In this document: positions 1 through 7,593 of the stretch, piece after piece
Layout: each line of letters starts with the position of its first letter
How positions within the stretch are numbered: position 1 is the stretch's first letter
Source: Solobacterium sp.
Lineage (GTDB): Bacteria > Bacillota_I > Bacilli_A > Erysipelotrichales > Erysipelotrichaceae
Direction of reading: 5' to 3'
NCBI GenBank assembly: GCA_017512725.1
Contig: JAFWEW010000035.1
Coordinates: 62,001 to 126,000 of the forward strand
DNA length: 64,000 bases
Notes under the pieces: model-generated
Databases searched by the model: none
What the model saw: the letters and a program-made list of their open reading frames with translations, nothing else
Told to the model about the DNA's origin: nothing
Made by a program: the position numbers and the translations under genes

Positions 1-125
1 TTCTTACCGCGAAGAACAGAGGCTACCTGAGACGCAAGACGTCCGAGTGTGCAGTCAGTCGCATCAACGACATACCATGTGCGCTTGACTTCGCTCGGCT
101 TGATCATCGTAGTTTGACGCATCAT
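1..125 (-). CDS. rplM: 50S ribosomal protein L13 (5' part only)
   Basis: The reverse strand encodes the first 41 residues of L13, beginning [19 protein letters not shown] and continuing with the conserved [12 protein letters not shown] stretch. The gene runs off the left edge of the window. L13 is an early-assembling protein of the large ribosomal subunit. A GGAGG box (135-139) lies 9 bases before the ATG at 125; the second ATG at 122 is also possible. In Bacillota rplM is normally followed by rpsI, which would lie outside the window. The upstream neighbours truA and ecfT-ecfA2-ecfA1 match the usual gene order in this phylum. Confidence 0.93.
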   Translation of the reverse strand, partial: MMRQTTMIKPSEVKRTWYVVDATDCTLGRLASQVASVLRGK

Positions 126-216
126 TTCAATATTCCTCCATATGTGGTTTTACCGGGGCCACATTTGGCTGAAAAGAGCCAAGTTCAATTTTATGCAATG
201 GCCGGATGGGCGTCAA
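126..216 (-). promoter_or_regulatory. rplM promoter and two-hairpin leader (L13-leader type)
   Basis: On the minus strand TTGACG (211-216) and TAAAAT (188-193) are separated by exactly 17 bases, a strong sigma-A promoter. The predicted transcript starts near 181. It can form two perfect 6-bp hairpins, 165-170 with 177-182 and 142-147 with 159-164, just before the GGAGG box. Ribosomal protein leaders that let L13 repress its own mRNA are known in Bacillota. That this leader binds L13 is inferred from position and shape only. Confidence 0.6.
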
Positions 217-244
217 TGCTTTTTTATGCCGTTTTTCGGCATTT

Positions 245-1288
245 TTATGCCTTTATTGCAATTTTCAGCGTTTCCGGAAGTCCGCGTTTCTTCTGCGCGT
301 CCCGGATCTGTTCTGCCAGGTTCTCCAGATCTGCTTCCTTCAGTTCTTTTTCAAGCCGGAGTTCCCCTCCGGTTTCCTCCAGATAATAACTTCCGTACGG
401 TTCGTTGGTATGACGGTCCGCAATGACATATTCCTGCGGATACGTATTGTTTCTTACTGCTTCTTCCACTTCCGAGAGAACCATGCCTTCGTTCAGCGTA
501 TCTTCCGGCAGATATTCCCGGACTGCTGTTGTTTCGGTGAGTGCCAGCGTTTCATAATAGTCGATTTCCATGAGCGTCAGTCCTTCCGGATGCGCATTTC
601 TTCGGGCAATCGTCTTGGACTTCGCTTCCAGGATCCGCTGAATATCCTCCGGTTCCAGTTTTCCTCTTCCGACATCCAGCAGCTGCGCGGTCATCATCCG
701 TACCATATAACGAAGGAACCCTCTGCCCCGGTAGGAGATCGTAAGCAGATTGTTTTTCAGAATGAAATCAATGGATTCAATCGTACGCACCTGATCCGGT
801 GTCTCCTTCAGGCTGTTGGAATTAAAGGAGGTAAAGTCGTGTGTGCCGATCAGATACTGTGCCCCCTGTTTCATCCGTTCGATATCGACGGGATATGGGC
901 ACTGATACGCCTGTGTCCGGGTGAATACGTCATATTCTCCCAGGTTGATGCGATAGTCATAGCGCTTGGAGCGGACACAATAGCGGGCATGAAAAAGACG
1001 GTCTTTCTTTTCGACTTTCCGGATATGGATATCGCCGGGAAGATGGCCGTTGATTGCGCCCATCATCTTCCGTTCACTGACATCCATTTCCGTGTCAAAC
1101 TGAAAAACCTGTCCCCATGCGTTGACACCGGCATCGGTTCTGCCTGCCGCAAGAACCCTTACCGGCCGGTTCATAATATGTGAAACCGCAGCTTCAATCT
1201 GTTCCTGTACCGAAGCTCCGGTATTCTGTGTCTGCCATCCGCAGTAAGCACTGCCGTCATAGGCAACGGTGCATTTATAACGGATCAT
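245..1288 (-). CDS. truA: tRNA pseudouridine(38-40) synthase TruA with C-terminal extension
   Basis: TruA converts uridines 38-40 of the tRNA anticodon arm to pseudouridine. The catalytic Asp52 sits in the motif AGRTDAGVNAWG, and the N-terminal AYDGSAYCGWQ motif is intact. The start MIRYKCTVAYDG at 1288 overlaps the ecfT stop by 4 bases (ATGA), which fixes the start and suggests translational coupling. The protein has 347 residues, about 100 more than the typical 245. The extra C-terminal part (about 250-347) is acidic and helical-looking (YETLALTETTAV, later EKELKEADLENLAEQIRDA) and is not part of the standard fold. Confidence in the enzyme is high; the role of the tail is unknown. Confidence 0.95.
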   Translation of the reverse strand: MIRYKCTVAYDGSAYCGWQTQNTGASVQEQIEAAVSHIMNRPVRVLAAGRTDAGVNAWGQVFQFDTEMDVSERKMMGAINGHLPGDIHIRKVEKKDRLFHARYCVRSKRYDYRINLGEYDVFTRTQAYQCPYPVDIERMKQGAQYLIGTHDFTSFNSNSLKETPDQVRTIESIDFILKNNLLTISYRGRGFLRYMVRMMTAQLLDVGRGKLEPEDIQRILEAKSKTIARRNAHPEGLTLMEIDYYETLALTETTAVREYLPEDTLNEGMVLSEVEEAVRNNTYPQEYVIADRHTNEPYGSYYLEETGGELRLEKELKEADLENLAEQIRDAQKKRGLPETLKIAIKA

Positions 1289-2085
1289 GCGAAATACGCG
1301 AGATAGATCATTCCCGCAAGCAGCAGGCACGCCCCGAGCAGAAGCGCCCAGTCCGGTCCTTTCATCTTCAGAATTTTATAGCGTGTGCGCGGTTCCCCCG
1401 GCTGATAGCCTCTGGCTTCCATCGCATTGGCAAGGTCATCCGCACGCTGGAACGCACTGACAAACAGCGGAACGATCAGTGACAGGATCGCCATGATCCG
1501 TTCACTGAGCTTTCCTTCCTTCAGGTCAACACCGCGGCTCTCCTGTGCCTTGATGATCCGGTTGGTCTCATCAATGAGATCCGGAATAAAGCGGAGTGCA
1601 ATCGATATCAGCATTGCGATCTCATGAGAGGGAACTCCGATCTTCTTGAACGGACCCAGAAGATCTTCAATGCCCAGCGTCATGTCCAGCGGCTTTGTCG
1701 TCGCCGTAAGACAGGTGGTGATCATGATCATCAGAAGCAGTCTTACGATGATGTACAGCGTCTGCATAACGGCATCCGAGTAAATAGAAAGCGGGCCGAT
1801 TTTAAGCCACACCTGTCCGGTATGGATCACAAGAATGTTGATGACCAGCAGAAATACCATCATCAGCAGCATCGGCTTCATCGATTTCCAGATATAAACC
1901 GGACTCAGTTTCGAAAGAATGATTACCGTGCTGACTGCCGTAAAAATGATTCCATAGCCGATCCAGCCGGCCGGGAAAAAGATTGCGATAAGCGTTATGA
2001 TCATTGCCCCGATCTTGGCCCGGGGATCCATTCTGTGGATCGGTGAGTCCAGCGGGATATAGCGTCCAAGTGTAATGTTACCCAT
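1285..2085 (-). CDS. ecfT: ECF transporter transmembrane subunit EcfT
   Basis: EcfT is the membrane-embedded coupling subunit of energy-coupling-factor transporters. It links the two ATPases to interchangeable vitamin-binding S-components. The 266-residue protein has several hydrophobic segments in the N-terminal half and near the C-terminus. Two Arg-Gly signatures of the family are visible, one in the stretch AQESRGVDL and one in NAMEARGYQPG; in known structures these helices contact the ATPases. Its start overlaps the end of ecfA2 by 8 bases and its stop overlaps truA by 4. No S-component gene is adjacent, so this is a group II module shared by unlinked substrate binders. Confidence 0.95.
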   Translation of the reverse strand: MGNITLGRYIPLDSPIHRMDPRAKIGAMIITLIAIFFPAGWIGYGIIFTAVSTVIILSKLSPVYIWKSMKPMLLMMVFLLVINILVIHTGQVWLKIGPLSIYSDAVMQTLYIIVRLLLMIMITTCLTATTKPLDMTLGIEDLLGPFKKIGVPSHEIAMLISIALRFIPDLIDETNRIIKAQESRGVDLKEGKLSERIMAILSLIVPLFVSAFQRADDLANAMEARGYQPGEPRTRYKILKMKGPDWALLLGACLLLAGMIYLAYFA

Positions 2086-2938
2086 GATGTTTCACCTGCT
2101 TTGCGATCGCACGGGCAAATACGGGGAGTGTGCGAATATCGTCTGTGAGCGCAAATCCCTTCTCTTTCAGCATATCTTTCATCCGGATCAGTGCGGGCGG
2201 CAGGATATTCAGTGAATCACAGTAAGAAGAATCTTTGAAAAAATCCTGCACGGACGTATGGATGGTCGGTTTCCCGTTTTCCATGACGACCACCTCATCA
2301 CAGTATCCGAATACCTGTTCCATATCATGTGTAACCATGATAATCGTCGTTCCGTGGATCTTGTTCAGGTCCCGGAACAGCCGCATCATCTCCAGTGCAC
2401 CCTGCGGATCCAGACCGGCTGTCGGTTCATCCAGCACCAGAATATCCGGGTCCATTGCCAGAATTCCCGCGATTGCCACGCGGCGCTTCTGACCGCCGGA
2501 AAGCTCCAGCGGGGAACGCTGTTCATATTCTTTATCCAGACCGACCATGCGCAGTGCATTGGAGGCTTTCTCTTCCGCTTCCTTGACAGGCACACCAAAA
2601 TTCTTCGGTCCAAACGAAATATCCTTCAGTACGGTTTCCTCAAACAGCTGATACTCCGGAAACTGGAAAACCAGTCCGACTTTCTTGCGAAGCTTCTTGA
2701 GCCCCTTTGCGTCCTGTCCTGCCTTCAGCTGCCAGTCATCTACGATCACGGTTCCCGATGTCGGAAGCAGCAGGGCATTCAGATGCTGAACAAGCGTGCT
2801 CTTGCCGGAACCGGTCCGCCCGATTACCGCAGTAAAAGCACCTTCCCGGAATTCCAGATCCACATCTTCAAGGGCTACATACCGGAACGGTGTGCCTTCG
2901 CTGTAGATATGACTTACCTTTTCGAATTTAATCGGCAC
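2078..2938 (-). CDS. ecfA2: ECF transporter ATPase EcfA2
   Basis: One of the two ABC ATPases driving group II ECF vitamin uptake. The 286-residue protein shows Walker A GRTGSGKST, Q-loop VFQFPEYQLF, signature LSGGQKRR and Walker B LVLDEPTAGLDPQG, followed by the switch histidine in MVTHDMEQV. All active-site elements are complete. It begins 25 bases inside the end of ecfA1 and overlaps ecfT by 8 bases, so the three subunits are translationally coupled. Assignment as A2 rather than A1 rests on gene order and the FPEYQLFEETV sequence typical of EcfA2. Confidence 0.93.
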   Translation of the reverse strand: MPIKFEKVSHIYSEGTPFRYVALEDVDLEFREGAFTAVIGRTGSGKSTLVQHLNALLLPTSGTVIVDDWQLKAGQDAKGLKKLRKKVGLVFQFPEYQLFEETVLKDISFGPKNFGVPVKEAEEKASNALRMVGLDKEYEQRSPLELSGGQKRRVAIAGILAMDPDILVLDEPTAGLDPQGALEMMRLFRDLNKIHGTTIIMVTHDMEQVFGYCDEVVVMENGKPTIHTSVQDFFKDSSYCDSLNILPPALIRMKDMLKEKGFALTDDIRTLPVFARAIAKQVKHHG

Positions 2939-3741
2939 AGTTCTTCCACCAGTCCTTCCATTGTGATCGCAGGCGTTACGGTTAACCCTTCTTTGCGAAG
3001 CTGTTCCTGAAGCCGCAGTGCAAACGGCAGCTCCAGACGGATCTTTTTCAGTTCCTCCGGTTTCGCAAATACTTCTTCCGGGGTTCCGGTCAGCGCAACC
3101 CGCCCTTTATTCATTGCGATTACGTAATCGCTCTTTACCACTTCTTCAATATCATGCGTGATCGAAAGGATCGTCAGTCCCCGGTCTTCATGAAGTTCGC
3201 TGATCAGATTCTTGATTCGGTCCTTTCCCTGCGGATCCAGCATCGAGGTTGCCTCATCAAATATGATGATATCCGGATGCATCGCCATTACACCCGCAAT
3301 CGCAACCCGCTGTTTCTGTCCGCCGGAAAGCCGTGTCGGTTCATGGTCCAGGTATTTGGTCATATGAACCTTTTCTGCGAATTCCTCGATAATCGCATCC
3401 ATATCCTTCTGTTCCACACAGTGATTTTCCAGTCCAAAGGCAATATCGTCCCTTACGGTGGAACCAATGAACTGGTTGTCCGGATTCTGGAACACGATAC
3501 CGATCCGTCTCCGGATTTCCCGGAGATTTTCTTCATTCAGTTCAAGCCCGTCAATCAGGATCGTTCCGCTTTTCTTTTCCAGAAGACCTGCGACCAGTTT
3601 GGCAACGGTTGATTTTCCGCTGCCGTTATGACCGATGATCGTTGTATAGCTTCCCTTCTCCACGGAAAAGGTGACATCATCTGCCGCGTTCTTTTCCTGA
3701 TCATAGGAGAATGTCAGATTTTTAACTTCTACTGCTTTCAT
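2914..3741 (-). CDS. ecfA1: ECF transporter ATPase EcfA1
   Basis: First gene of the ecfA1-ecfA2-ecfT-truA operon and partner ATPase of EcfA2. The 275-residue protein has Walker A GHNGSGKST, Q-loop VFQNPDNQFIGS, signature LSGGQKQR and Walker B IIIFDEATSMLDPQG, with switch His in SITHDIEEV. The start MKAVEVKNLTFSY at 3741 was chosen because a GAGGA box lies just upstream and the ABC fold begins there; the open frame extends further but without family similarity. A promoter (3764-3791) lies 23 bases upstream. Confidence 0.94.
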   Translation of the reverse strand: MKAVEVKNLTFSYDQEKNAADDVTFSVEKGSYTTIIGHNGSGKSTVAKLVAGLLEKKSGTILIDGLELNEENLREIRRRIGIVFQNPDNQFIGSTVRDDIAFGLENHCVEQKDMDAIIEEFAEKVHMTKYLDHEPTRLSGGQKQRVAIAGVMAMHPDIIIFDEATSMLDPQGKDRIKNLISELHEDRGLTILSITHDIEEVVKSDYVIAMNKGRVALTGTPEEVFAKPEELKKIRLELPFALRLQEQLRKEGLTVTPAITMEGLVEELCRLNSKR

Positions 3742-3763
3742 TTCATTCCTCAGAATCCAGTAA

Positions 3764-3791
3764 ATTATAACAATCCTGCCGTTATTTACAA
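3764..3791 (-). promoter_or_regulatory. Promoter of the ecf-truA operon
   Basis: On the minus strand TTGTAA (3786-3791) and a perfect TATAAT (3764-3769) are spaced by 16 bases, giving a predicted start near 3757, about 16 bases before the ecfA1 ATG. In many Bacillota the ecf genes follow rplQ in the ribosomal operon; here they have their own promoter. Confidence 0.6.
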
Positions 3792-3879
3792 AGATATCCG
3801 CGTCATTCCGCATCCTGCAGGTGCTTTGTACCTCCCTGTACCGCAAAAAACCTTTGCCCTTTTATCAGCAATACATAAG

Positions 3880-3927
3880 AAAAAGCAATAACTCACCGGA
3901 CCGTAATCCCGTGCGTCATTGCCTTTT
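3880..3927 (-). terminator. Possible terminator after the GntP permease gene
   Basis: The arms 3880-3892 and 3915-3927 pair over 13 positions with two G-T wobbles, around a 22-base loop. On the minus strand the hairpin is followed by a short T-rich run. It lies 30-75 bases past the permease stop. The large loop makes it a weak candidate. Confidence 0.4.
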
Positions 3928-3955
3928 CCTGTAATACGTGCAGAGCGTATTCGGA

Positions 3956-5320
3956 TTAATACAGGAAGCCGATGCTTGCCAGTGCGACAAGCAGGGCAGC
4001 TGCGATCAGGGTGAATACCACCGTGATCATGAAGATGTATTTATAGGAGCTGCTGTGTGTTTCCTGGCATACATCAAGTGTTGCCAGGATCCCGCCGCAG
4101 TGCGGAAGCGAATCCAGTCCGCAGCTCGATACGGAAATAATCCGATGGAGCGCCCCAAGCTGCGCAGGCGTGGTCAGCTGACTCGTCCAGCTTTGAACGA
4201 GTTTCTCCGAAGAGAGCGCAATATTGATTCCCCCGGAAGCACTTCCGGTTACACCTGCAAGCAGGGTGACGGAAAGTGCCGCAGAAAGATATGGATTCAT
4301 ATTCAGGTTCGTAACCGCATTGACGAGGCTTTCATAGCCCGCCGTGGAAGAGATTACCTTTCCGAAGCCGACAACGATCGAAAAGCTGAGCAGCGGTCCG
4401 ATCCACTCTTTCGCCCCGTTCAGAACGGAATCCGCAACCGTTTTCCGGTTCCCCATCACCGTTCCAAGAATCAGAAGATAAAAAATCGCAATGATCATAG
4501 CCGTACATACCGGTGCATAGGGGTTCGCATTCTTCAGCTGGTAGCCGCCAAACGAGACTCGCTCAAAGATCATATAGAGAACGATAAGCATGATAATCGG
4601 AAGAAAGGCAAAGAACGGTTTGGGAAGATCTTCTCCGGAAAGTTCGGATACACTGCCCGGCCGCAGGGCATTCTCATCGAAGCCCTCCCCGCGCTCCCGG
4701 CTCTTTTTCACTTCATGTTTCAGATAGAAATAGCCAAGTCCGAACATGACGAGCGTTGCGATGATGCCAAGTACCGGAGCCGCCGTGGATGTCGTTCCAA
4801 GATAGGCCGTCGGAATAATATTGTTGAGCTGCGGGGTTCCGGGAAGCGCAGTCAGCGCAAACGTTGCCTGGCCAAGCTGAATGATTGCCGGAAGCAGGGT
4901 CTTGGAGATATTCGCCTTGCGACAGAGGGAGACACCAAGCGGAAATACGGTAAAAGCCACGACCATCGCAGTTACTCCGCCGTATACAAGCAGTGCGGTC
5001 GTAACCGAAATGACAAGGATCACAGACTCTTTGCCGAACAGCTTCATAAAGAATTCCGCGATCGCATTGGCGCATCCGGTATCCGACATCAGCTTTCCGT
5101 AGATCGTCGCAAAGAAGAAGATCGGAAAATAGGTTCCGAATGTTCCGCCGATCCCTCCGAACAGGGTGGTAAGTGCTGCCCAGGGATCCGTCGGATTGAA
5201 TATCATGACGACAAACGTCGCCGCAAGTGCCGCAAGGATCGCCGGGATCCGCTTATAGATCAGGATCGACAATACCGCAAGGCCCAGCACCAGGCCCGCG
5301 ATTCCCATAACATTAGACAT
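3956..5320 (-). CDS. GntP-family gluconate/hydroxy-acid permease
   Basis: A 454-residue, highly hydrophobic protein with about 12 membrane segments, similar to the GntP family of proton-coupled gluconate or hydroxy-acid importers. The conserved ALPGTPQLNNIIPT stretch (about 155-170) and the GVTGSASGGINIAL and CGLDSLPHCGGI motifs near the C-terminus support the family. It lies downstream of, and on the same strand as, a metallo-beta-lactamase-fold hydrolase, with a TetR-type regulator divergent to both. This suggests a small regulated module in which the hydrolase could open a lactone or ester related to the imported acid. The actual substrate cannot be read from the sequence. Confidence 0.85.
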   Translation of the reverse strand: MSNVMGIAGLVLGLAVLSILIYKRIPAILAALAATFVVMIFNPTDPWAALTTLFGGIGGTFGTYFPIFFFATIYGKLMSDTGCANAIAEFFMKLFGKESVILVISVTTALLVYGGVTAMVVAFTVFPLGVSLCRKANISKTLLPAIIQLGQATFALTALPGTPQLNNIIPTAYLGTTSTAAPVLGIIATLVMFGLGYFYLKHEVKKSRERGEGFDENALRPGSVSELSGEDLPKPFFAFLPIIMLIVLYMIFERVSFGGYQLKNANPYAPVCTAMIIAIFYLLILGTVMGNRKTVADSVLNGAKEWIGPLLSFSIVVGFGKVISSTAGYESLVNAVTNLNMNPYLSAALSVTLLAGVTGSASGGINIALSSEKLVQSWTSQLTTPAQLGALHRIISVSSCGLDSLPHCGGILATLDVCQETHSSSYKYIFMITVVFTLIAAALLVALASIGFLY

Positions 5321-5358
5321 AATGAAAACACCTCATTTTTTCCATGATGAAAAGCGGT

Positions 5359-5382
5359 ATGCGCCGGGCAGTTCCGGCGCAT
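5359..5382 (-). terminator. Intergenic hairpin between hydrolase and permease genes
   Basis: A perfect 9-bp GC-rich stem (5359-5367 with 5374-5382) with a 6-base loop lies between the hydrolase stop and the permease start. The tract after it on the minus strand is only TTTT, so it may attenuate transcription into the permease gene or protect the mRNA rather than terminate fully. Confidence 0.45.
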
Positions 5383-5421
5383 CGCTGTTGTTTATGACTG
5401 GCTGAAACGGATCCTTATTCC

Positions 5422-6114
5422 TTAACCGTTATGATCCGTGAGATTGAAATAAGCCTGTTCGACCTGTTCTCTTGTGAACGGTCCTCCATGGCCGGAATAT
5501 GCGGAGGCAAGCCCTGCATCCAGCAGCTTCTTTCCGCTTTCCTTCAGTGCCTCATCATCCAGACTGAGAACCGCAAACGAACAGATGCCCTCTCCGAACG
5601 GATCGAGAACGGTATCACCGACAAACGATTCCCCGCTGTCAAATACGACCGAAATCGAGTCCAGGGTATGACCCGGAGTCGGAATCACCTTTGCGCTGAA
5701 GCCGTACGGGTGCAGATCTGTTTCTTCGGAAACAGGGATATCGATTGCGACTTCCTCCGGAATATCCTGGGGAGCCGGCGCTGCGATCATGTCATAGAAT
5801 TTCTGGCCCAGTTCATTCCGCGGTACATACGGTGTAAACTTTCCGGTCTTCAGGAATGTCTCCGCCCCCGGATGTGCAAGCACCGGAGCCCCGGTCAGTG
5901 TCTTTGCGTGATGGATCCCGCCGGCATGATCGAAATGGCCATGGGTCAGCACGATGAGCGATACTTTCGAGAAATCAACACCCGACATCGCGGCCTTCAG
6001 AGTCCAGCCCGGAAAGTTCAGATAGCACCCGGTATCGATCAGCATTGTTTTGCCGTTTTCCTCCACGGCGTAGAAGTTTGAGATTGGTCCTACTGCGATT
6101 GTTTTAATTTCCAT
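5422..6114 (-). CDS. Metallo-beta-lactamase-fold hydrolase
   Basis: A 230-residue hydrolase with the zinc-binding signature LTHGHFDHAGG (HxHxDH), a later HPG, the metal-bridging region IPTPGHTLDS and a C-terminal YSGHGG. This is the complete ligand set of glyoxalase-II/lactonase-like enzymes. The ATG at 6114 follows a GGAGG box; a TTG 12 bases further out has no such support. It is the first gene of a two-gene unit with the GntP permease. The regulatory region it shares with the divergent TetR-type gene has two palindromes. Substrate unknown; a lactone or ester of a sugar acid would fit the neighbour. Confidence 0.85.
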   Translation of the reverse strand: MEIKTIAVGPISNFYAVEENGKTMLIDTGCYLNFPGWTLKAAMSGVDFSKVSLIVLTHGHFDHAGGIHHAKTLTGAPVLAHPGAETFLKTGKFTPYVPRNELGQKFYDMIAAPAPQDIPEEVAIDIPVSEETDLHPYGFSAKVIPTPGHTLDSISVVFDSGESFVGDTVLDPFGEGICSFAVLSLDDEALKESGKKLLDAGLASAYSGHGGPFTREQVEQAYFNLTDHNG

Positions 6115-6128
6115 GATTTCCTCCAATA

Positions 6129-6152
6129 TCGTAAATTATTAATTTTGTACGA
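6129..6152. promoter_or_regulatory. Imperfect palindrome, candidate TetR operator 1
   Basis: TCGTA (6129-6133) and TACGA (6148-6152) form the ends of a 24-base AT-rich imperfect palindrome just upstream of the hydrolase start. Its half-sites resemble those of the palindrome at 6186-6210, as expected for two sites of one repressor. Binding is inferred. Confidence 0.45.
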
Positions 6153-6185
6153 TTTCTTGATTTCAAGATAGCACAGTTTCTAATT

Positions 6186-6210
6186 TTCGTAAATATCTTT
6201 TGTTTACGAA
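6186..6210. promoter_or_regulatory. Perfect inverted repeat, candidate TetR operator 2
   Basis: TTCGTAAA (6186-6193) and TTTACGAA (6203-6210) are a perfect 8-bp inverted repeat with a 9-base spacer. It lies immediately upstream of the tetR promoter elements. The position suits autoregulation plus control of the divergent hydrolase-permease unit. Confidence 0.55.
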
Positions 6211-6230
6211 TTATATTTTTCGTTTCCCGG

Positions 6231-6239
6231 TGCTATAAT
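6231..6239 (+). promoter_or_regulatory. Extended -10 promoter of tetR (leaderless)
   Basis: TGCTATAAT at 6231-6239 is an extended -10 box with a perfect TATAAT. Only 6 bases separate it from the ATG at 6246, so transcription should begin at or next to the start codon. No ribosome binding site is present. Confidence 0.55.
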
Positions 6240-6245
6240 GCTCGT

Positions 6246-6896
6246 ATGTATAAAACCGGCATCGAGACAAAACAGCAGATCATTCAGTGCGCAAAGGCAC
6301 TGTTTTACGAAAATGGATATAAAAACACGAGCGTCAGTCAGATCTGTCAGGCATCTGACACAAAGCTCGGTACGTTTACTTATTATTTCCCGAAAAAGAA
6401 CGATCTTCTGAATTACCTCTATGCGGAATACATGCAGAAGTGCATCGATTTTATCGACCGCAGGCATCTGAATCTTTCTTCCCCGGAACATCATATCTAT
6501 ACCGTCATGTTTTACTACATGCGGCTGTATTCCGATGAGGCGATCGTCCGCTTCCATCAGGAAGTCCTTTCCATCGGTTCCATGAACATGTGGTTTCAGA
6601 ATCCGCGCACTCTGATTTTCGATTTTTCCGGAGCCAAGAGCGACGAAGCACTCTACAGTCTCTTCGTCAATGCGGATAACGCGGTACGGCGGGAGCTGAA
6701 CCTGAACTTTATTCAGTCCGGCAGACGCGATCCGGAAAGCATCCGTGCCCTGATGAAGGATATCTATACGATCAATGCCAAGCTGTTTGATATCGATCTC
6801 GATGAGCTCGAAGTCTGGCTGAATCATGCCTTCCGCTTTGCAAAGCGCAATCTGAAAGAACCGGTTTCCCTGCTCGAACCCGGCAGTACGGACTGA
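6246..6896 (+). CDS. TetR/AcrR-family transcriptional regulator
   Basis: A 216-residue regulator with an N-terminal helix-turn-helix: TKQQIIQCAKALFYENGY followed by TSVSQICQASDTKLGTFTYYFPKKNDLL, the typical recognition-helix pattern of the TetR family. The C-terminal two-thirds is the variable ligand-binding part and gives no hint of effector. It is divergent to the hydrolase-permease unit, with two candidate operators between. The ATG lies 6 bases after a TATAAT box, so the mRNA is probably leaderless. The HTH begins about 7 residues from this ATG, leaving no room for a later start. Confidence 0.9.
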   Translation: MYKTGIETKQQIIQCAKALFYENGYKNTSVSQICQASDTKLGTFTYYFPKKNDLLNYLYAEYMQKCIDFIDRRHLNLSSPEHHIYTVMFYYMRLYSDEAIVRFHQEVLSIGSMNMWFQNPRTLIFDFSGAKSDEALYSLFVNADNAVRRELNLNFIQSGRRDPESIRALMKDIYTINAKLFDIDLDELEVWLNHAFRFAKRNLKEPVSLLEPGSTD

Positions 6897-6914
6897 TTCG
6901 TTCTCCGATTTCTG

Positions 6915-6942
6915 AAACGCCGCCCGAAACGGCGTTTTTTTT
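6915..6942 (+). terminator. Rho-independent terminator of tetR
   Basis: ACGCCG (6917-6922) pairs with CGGCGT (6930-6935) around a 7-base loop, followed by eight T residues on the plus strand, 20 bases past the tetR stop. Confidence 0.85.
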
Positions 6943-7036
6943 CATCCCTTTCCCTGTACTTCTTTTTGATCCAGCCGTTCAATGCGTCAGACCAAAAAGA
7001 AAAAGCGGATCTCATCGACCCGCCTCTGTCTGATTC

Positions 7037-7570
7037 TTACAGTTCAATATTATAGCCTTCGTAAACACCCTTCAGGCATGCGACCTGGTTCGCAACATTA
7101 TAGATGTCGGAGAGAATGGAACCGTCTTCCGTGAACATCTTGCGGCTGATCGCAGCTTCCTGTTCATTCAGAACTTCAGCACTGTAGCCGTTGTCTTCTC
7201 CGATCTTGATAAAGTCGGATTTTGCCTGTTCATTTTCAAACTTCGCTTTGTGTGTGATCGTGATCAGACTGTCTTCCGGATACTTCTCATTGAAGACCGG
7301 ATTGCGGCTCAGCTGCTCTGCGATAAAGTCATGGCTGAGATACGGATAGAGCTGTGCAATCTCCAGTACTTCCGGAGCAGTCTCTTTCTTCGGCTCTTCC
7401 CCCGTTTCTCCTTCTGCCTCTTCCTTGGCATCCTCCAGAGAAATAAAGCGGACTTCACTTTCTTCTTCGTCGTCAGTGGTTTCTTCCTTGTCCAACAGCA
7501 GCTTAACGACTGCCGCACATGTGATCGCGGCTCCGGCAGCGACTGTAGCACCAATAATTCGTTTCAGCAT
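7037..7570 (-). CDS. Membrane-anchored acidic protein of unknown function
   Basis: A 177-residue protein that I do not recognise. It starts MLKRIIGATVAAGAAITCAAVV, a single hydrophobic N-terminal segment that could be a membrane anchor. A strongly acidic linker follows (LDKEETTDDEEESEV, later EEAEGETGEEPKKE). The C-terminal 110 residues are a compact-looking mixed domain ending in a hydrophobic YNVANQVACLKGVYEGYNIEL. A GAGGT box precedes the ATG at 7570. It is the fourth minus-strand gene in line after hom-lysC-asd, 23 bases after asd, and may be the operon's last member. Confidence 0.7.
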   Translation of the reverse strand: MLKRIIGATVAAGAAITCAAVVKLLLDKEETTDDEEESEVRFISLEDAKEEAEGETGEEPKKETAPEVLEIAQLYPYLSHDFIAEQLSRNPVFNEKYPEDSLITITHKAKFENEQAKSDFIKIGEDNGYSAEVLNEQEAAISRKMFTEDGSILSDIYNVANQVACLKGVYEGYNIEL

Positions 7571-7593
7571 ATGATGTTTTACCTCACTATCTG

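Noticed and set aside
206-1183. A 325-codon plus-strand frame opposite truA
   Set aside because: TruA motifs on the minus strand are complete; the opposite frame reads as an unstructured Cys/Phe/Arg-rich shadow.
3938-5347. A 469-codon plus-strand frame opposite the GntP permease
   Set aside because: The translation is rich in Arg/Asp/Lys without family similarity; the minus strand encodes a clear membrane permease.
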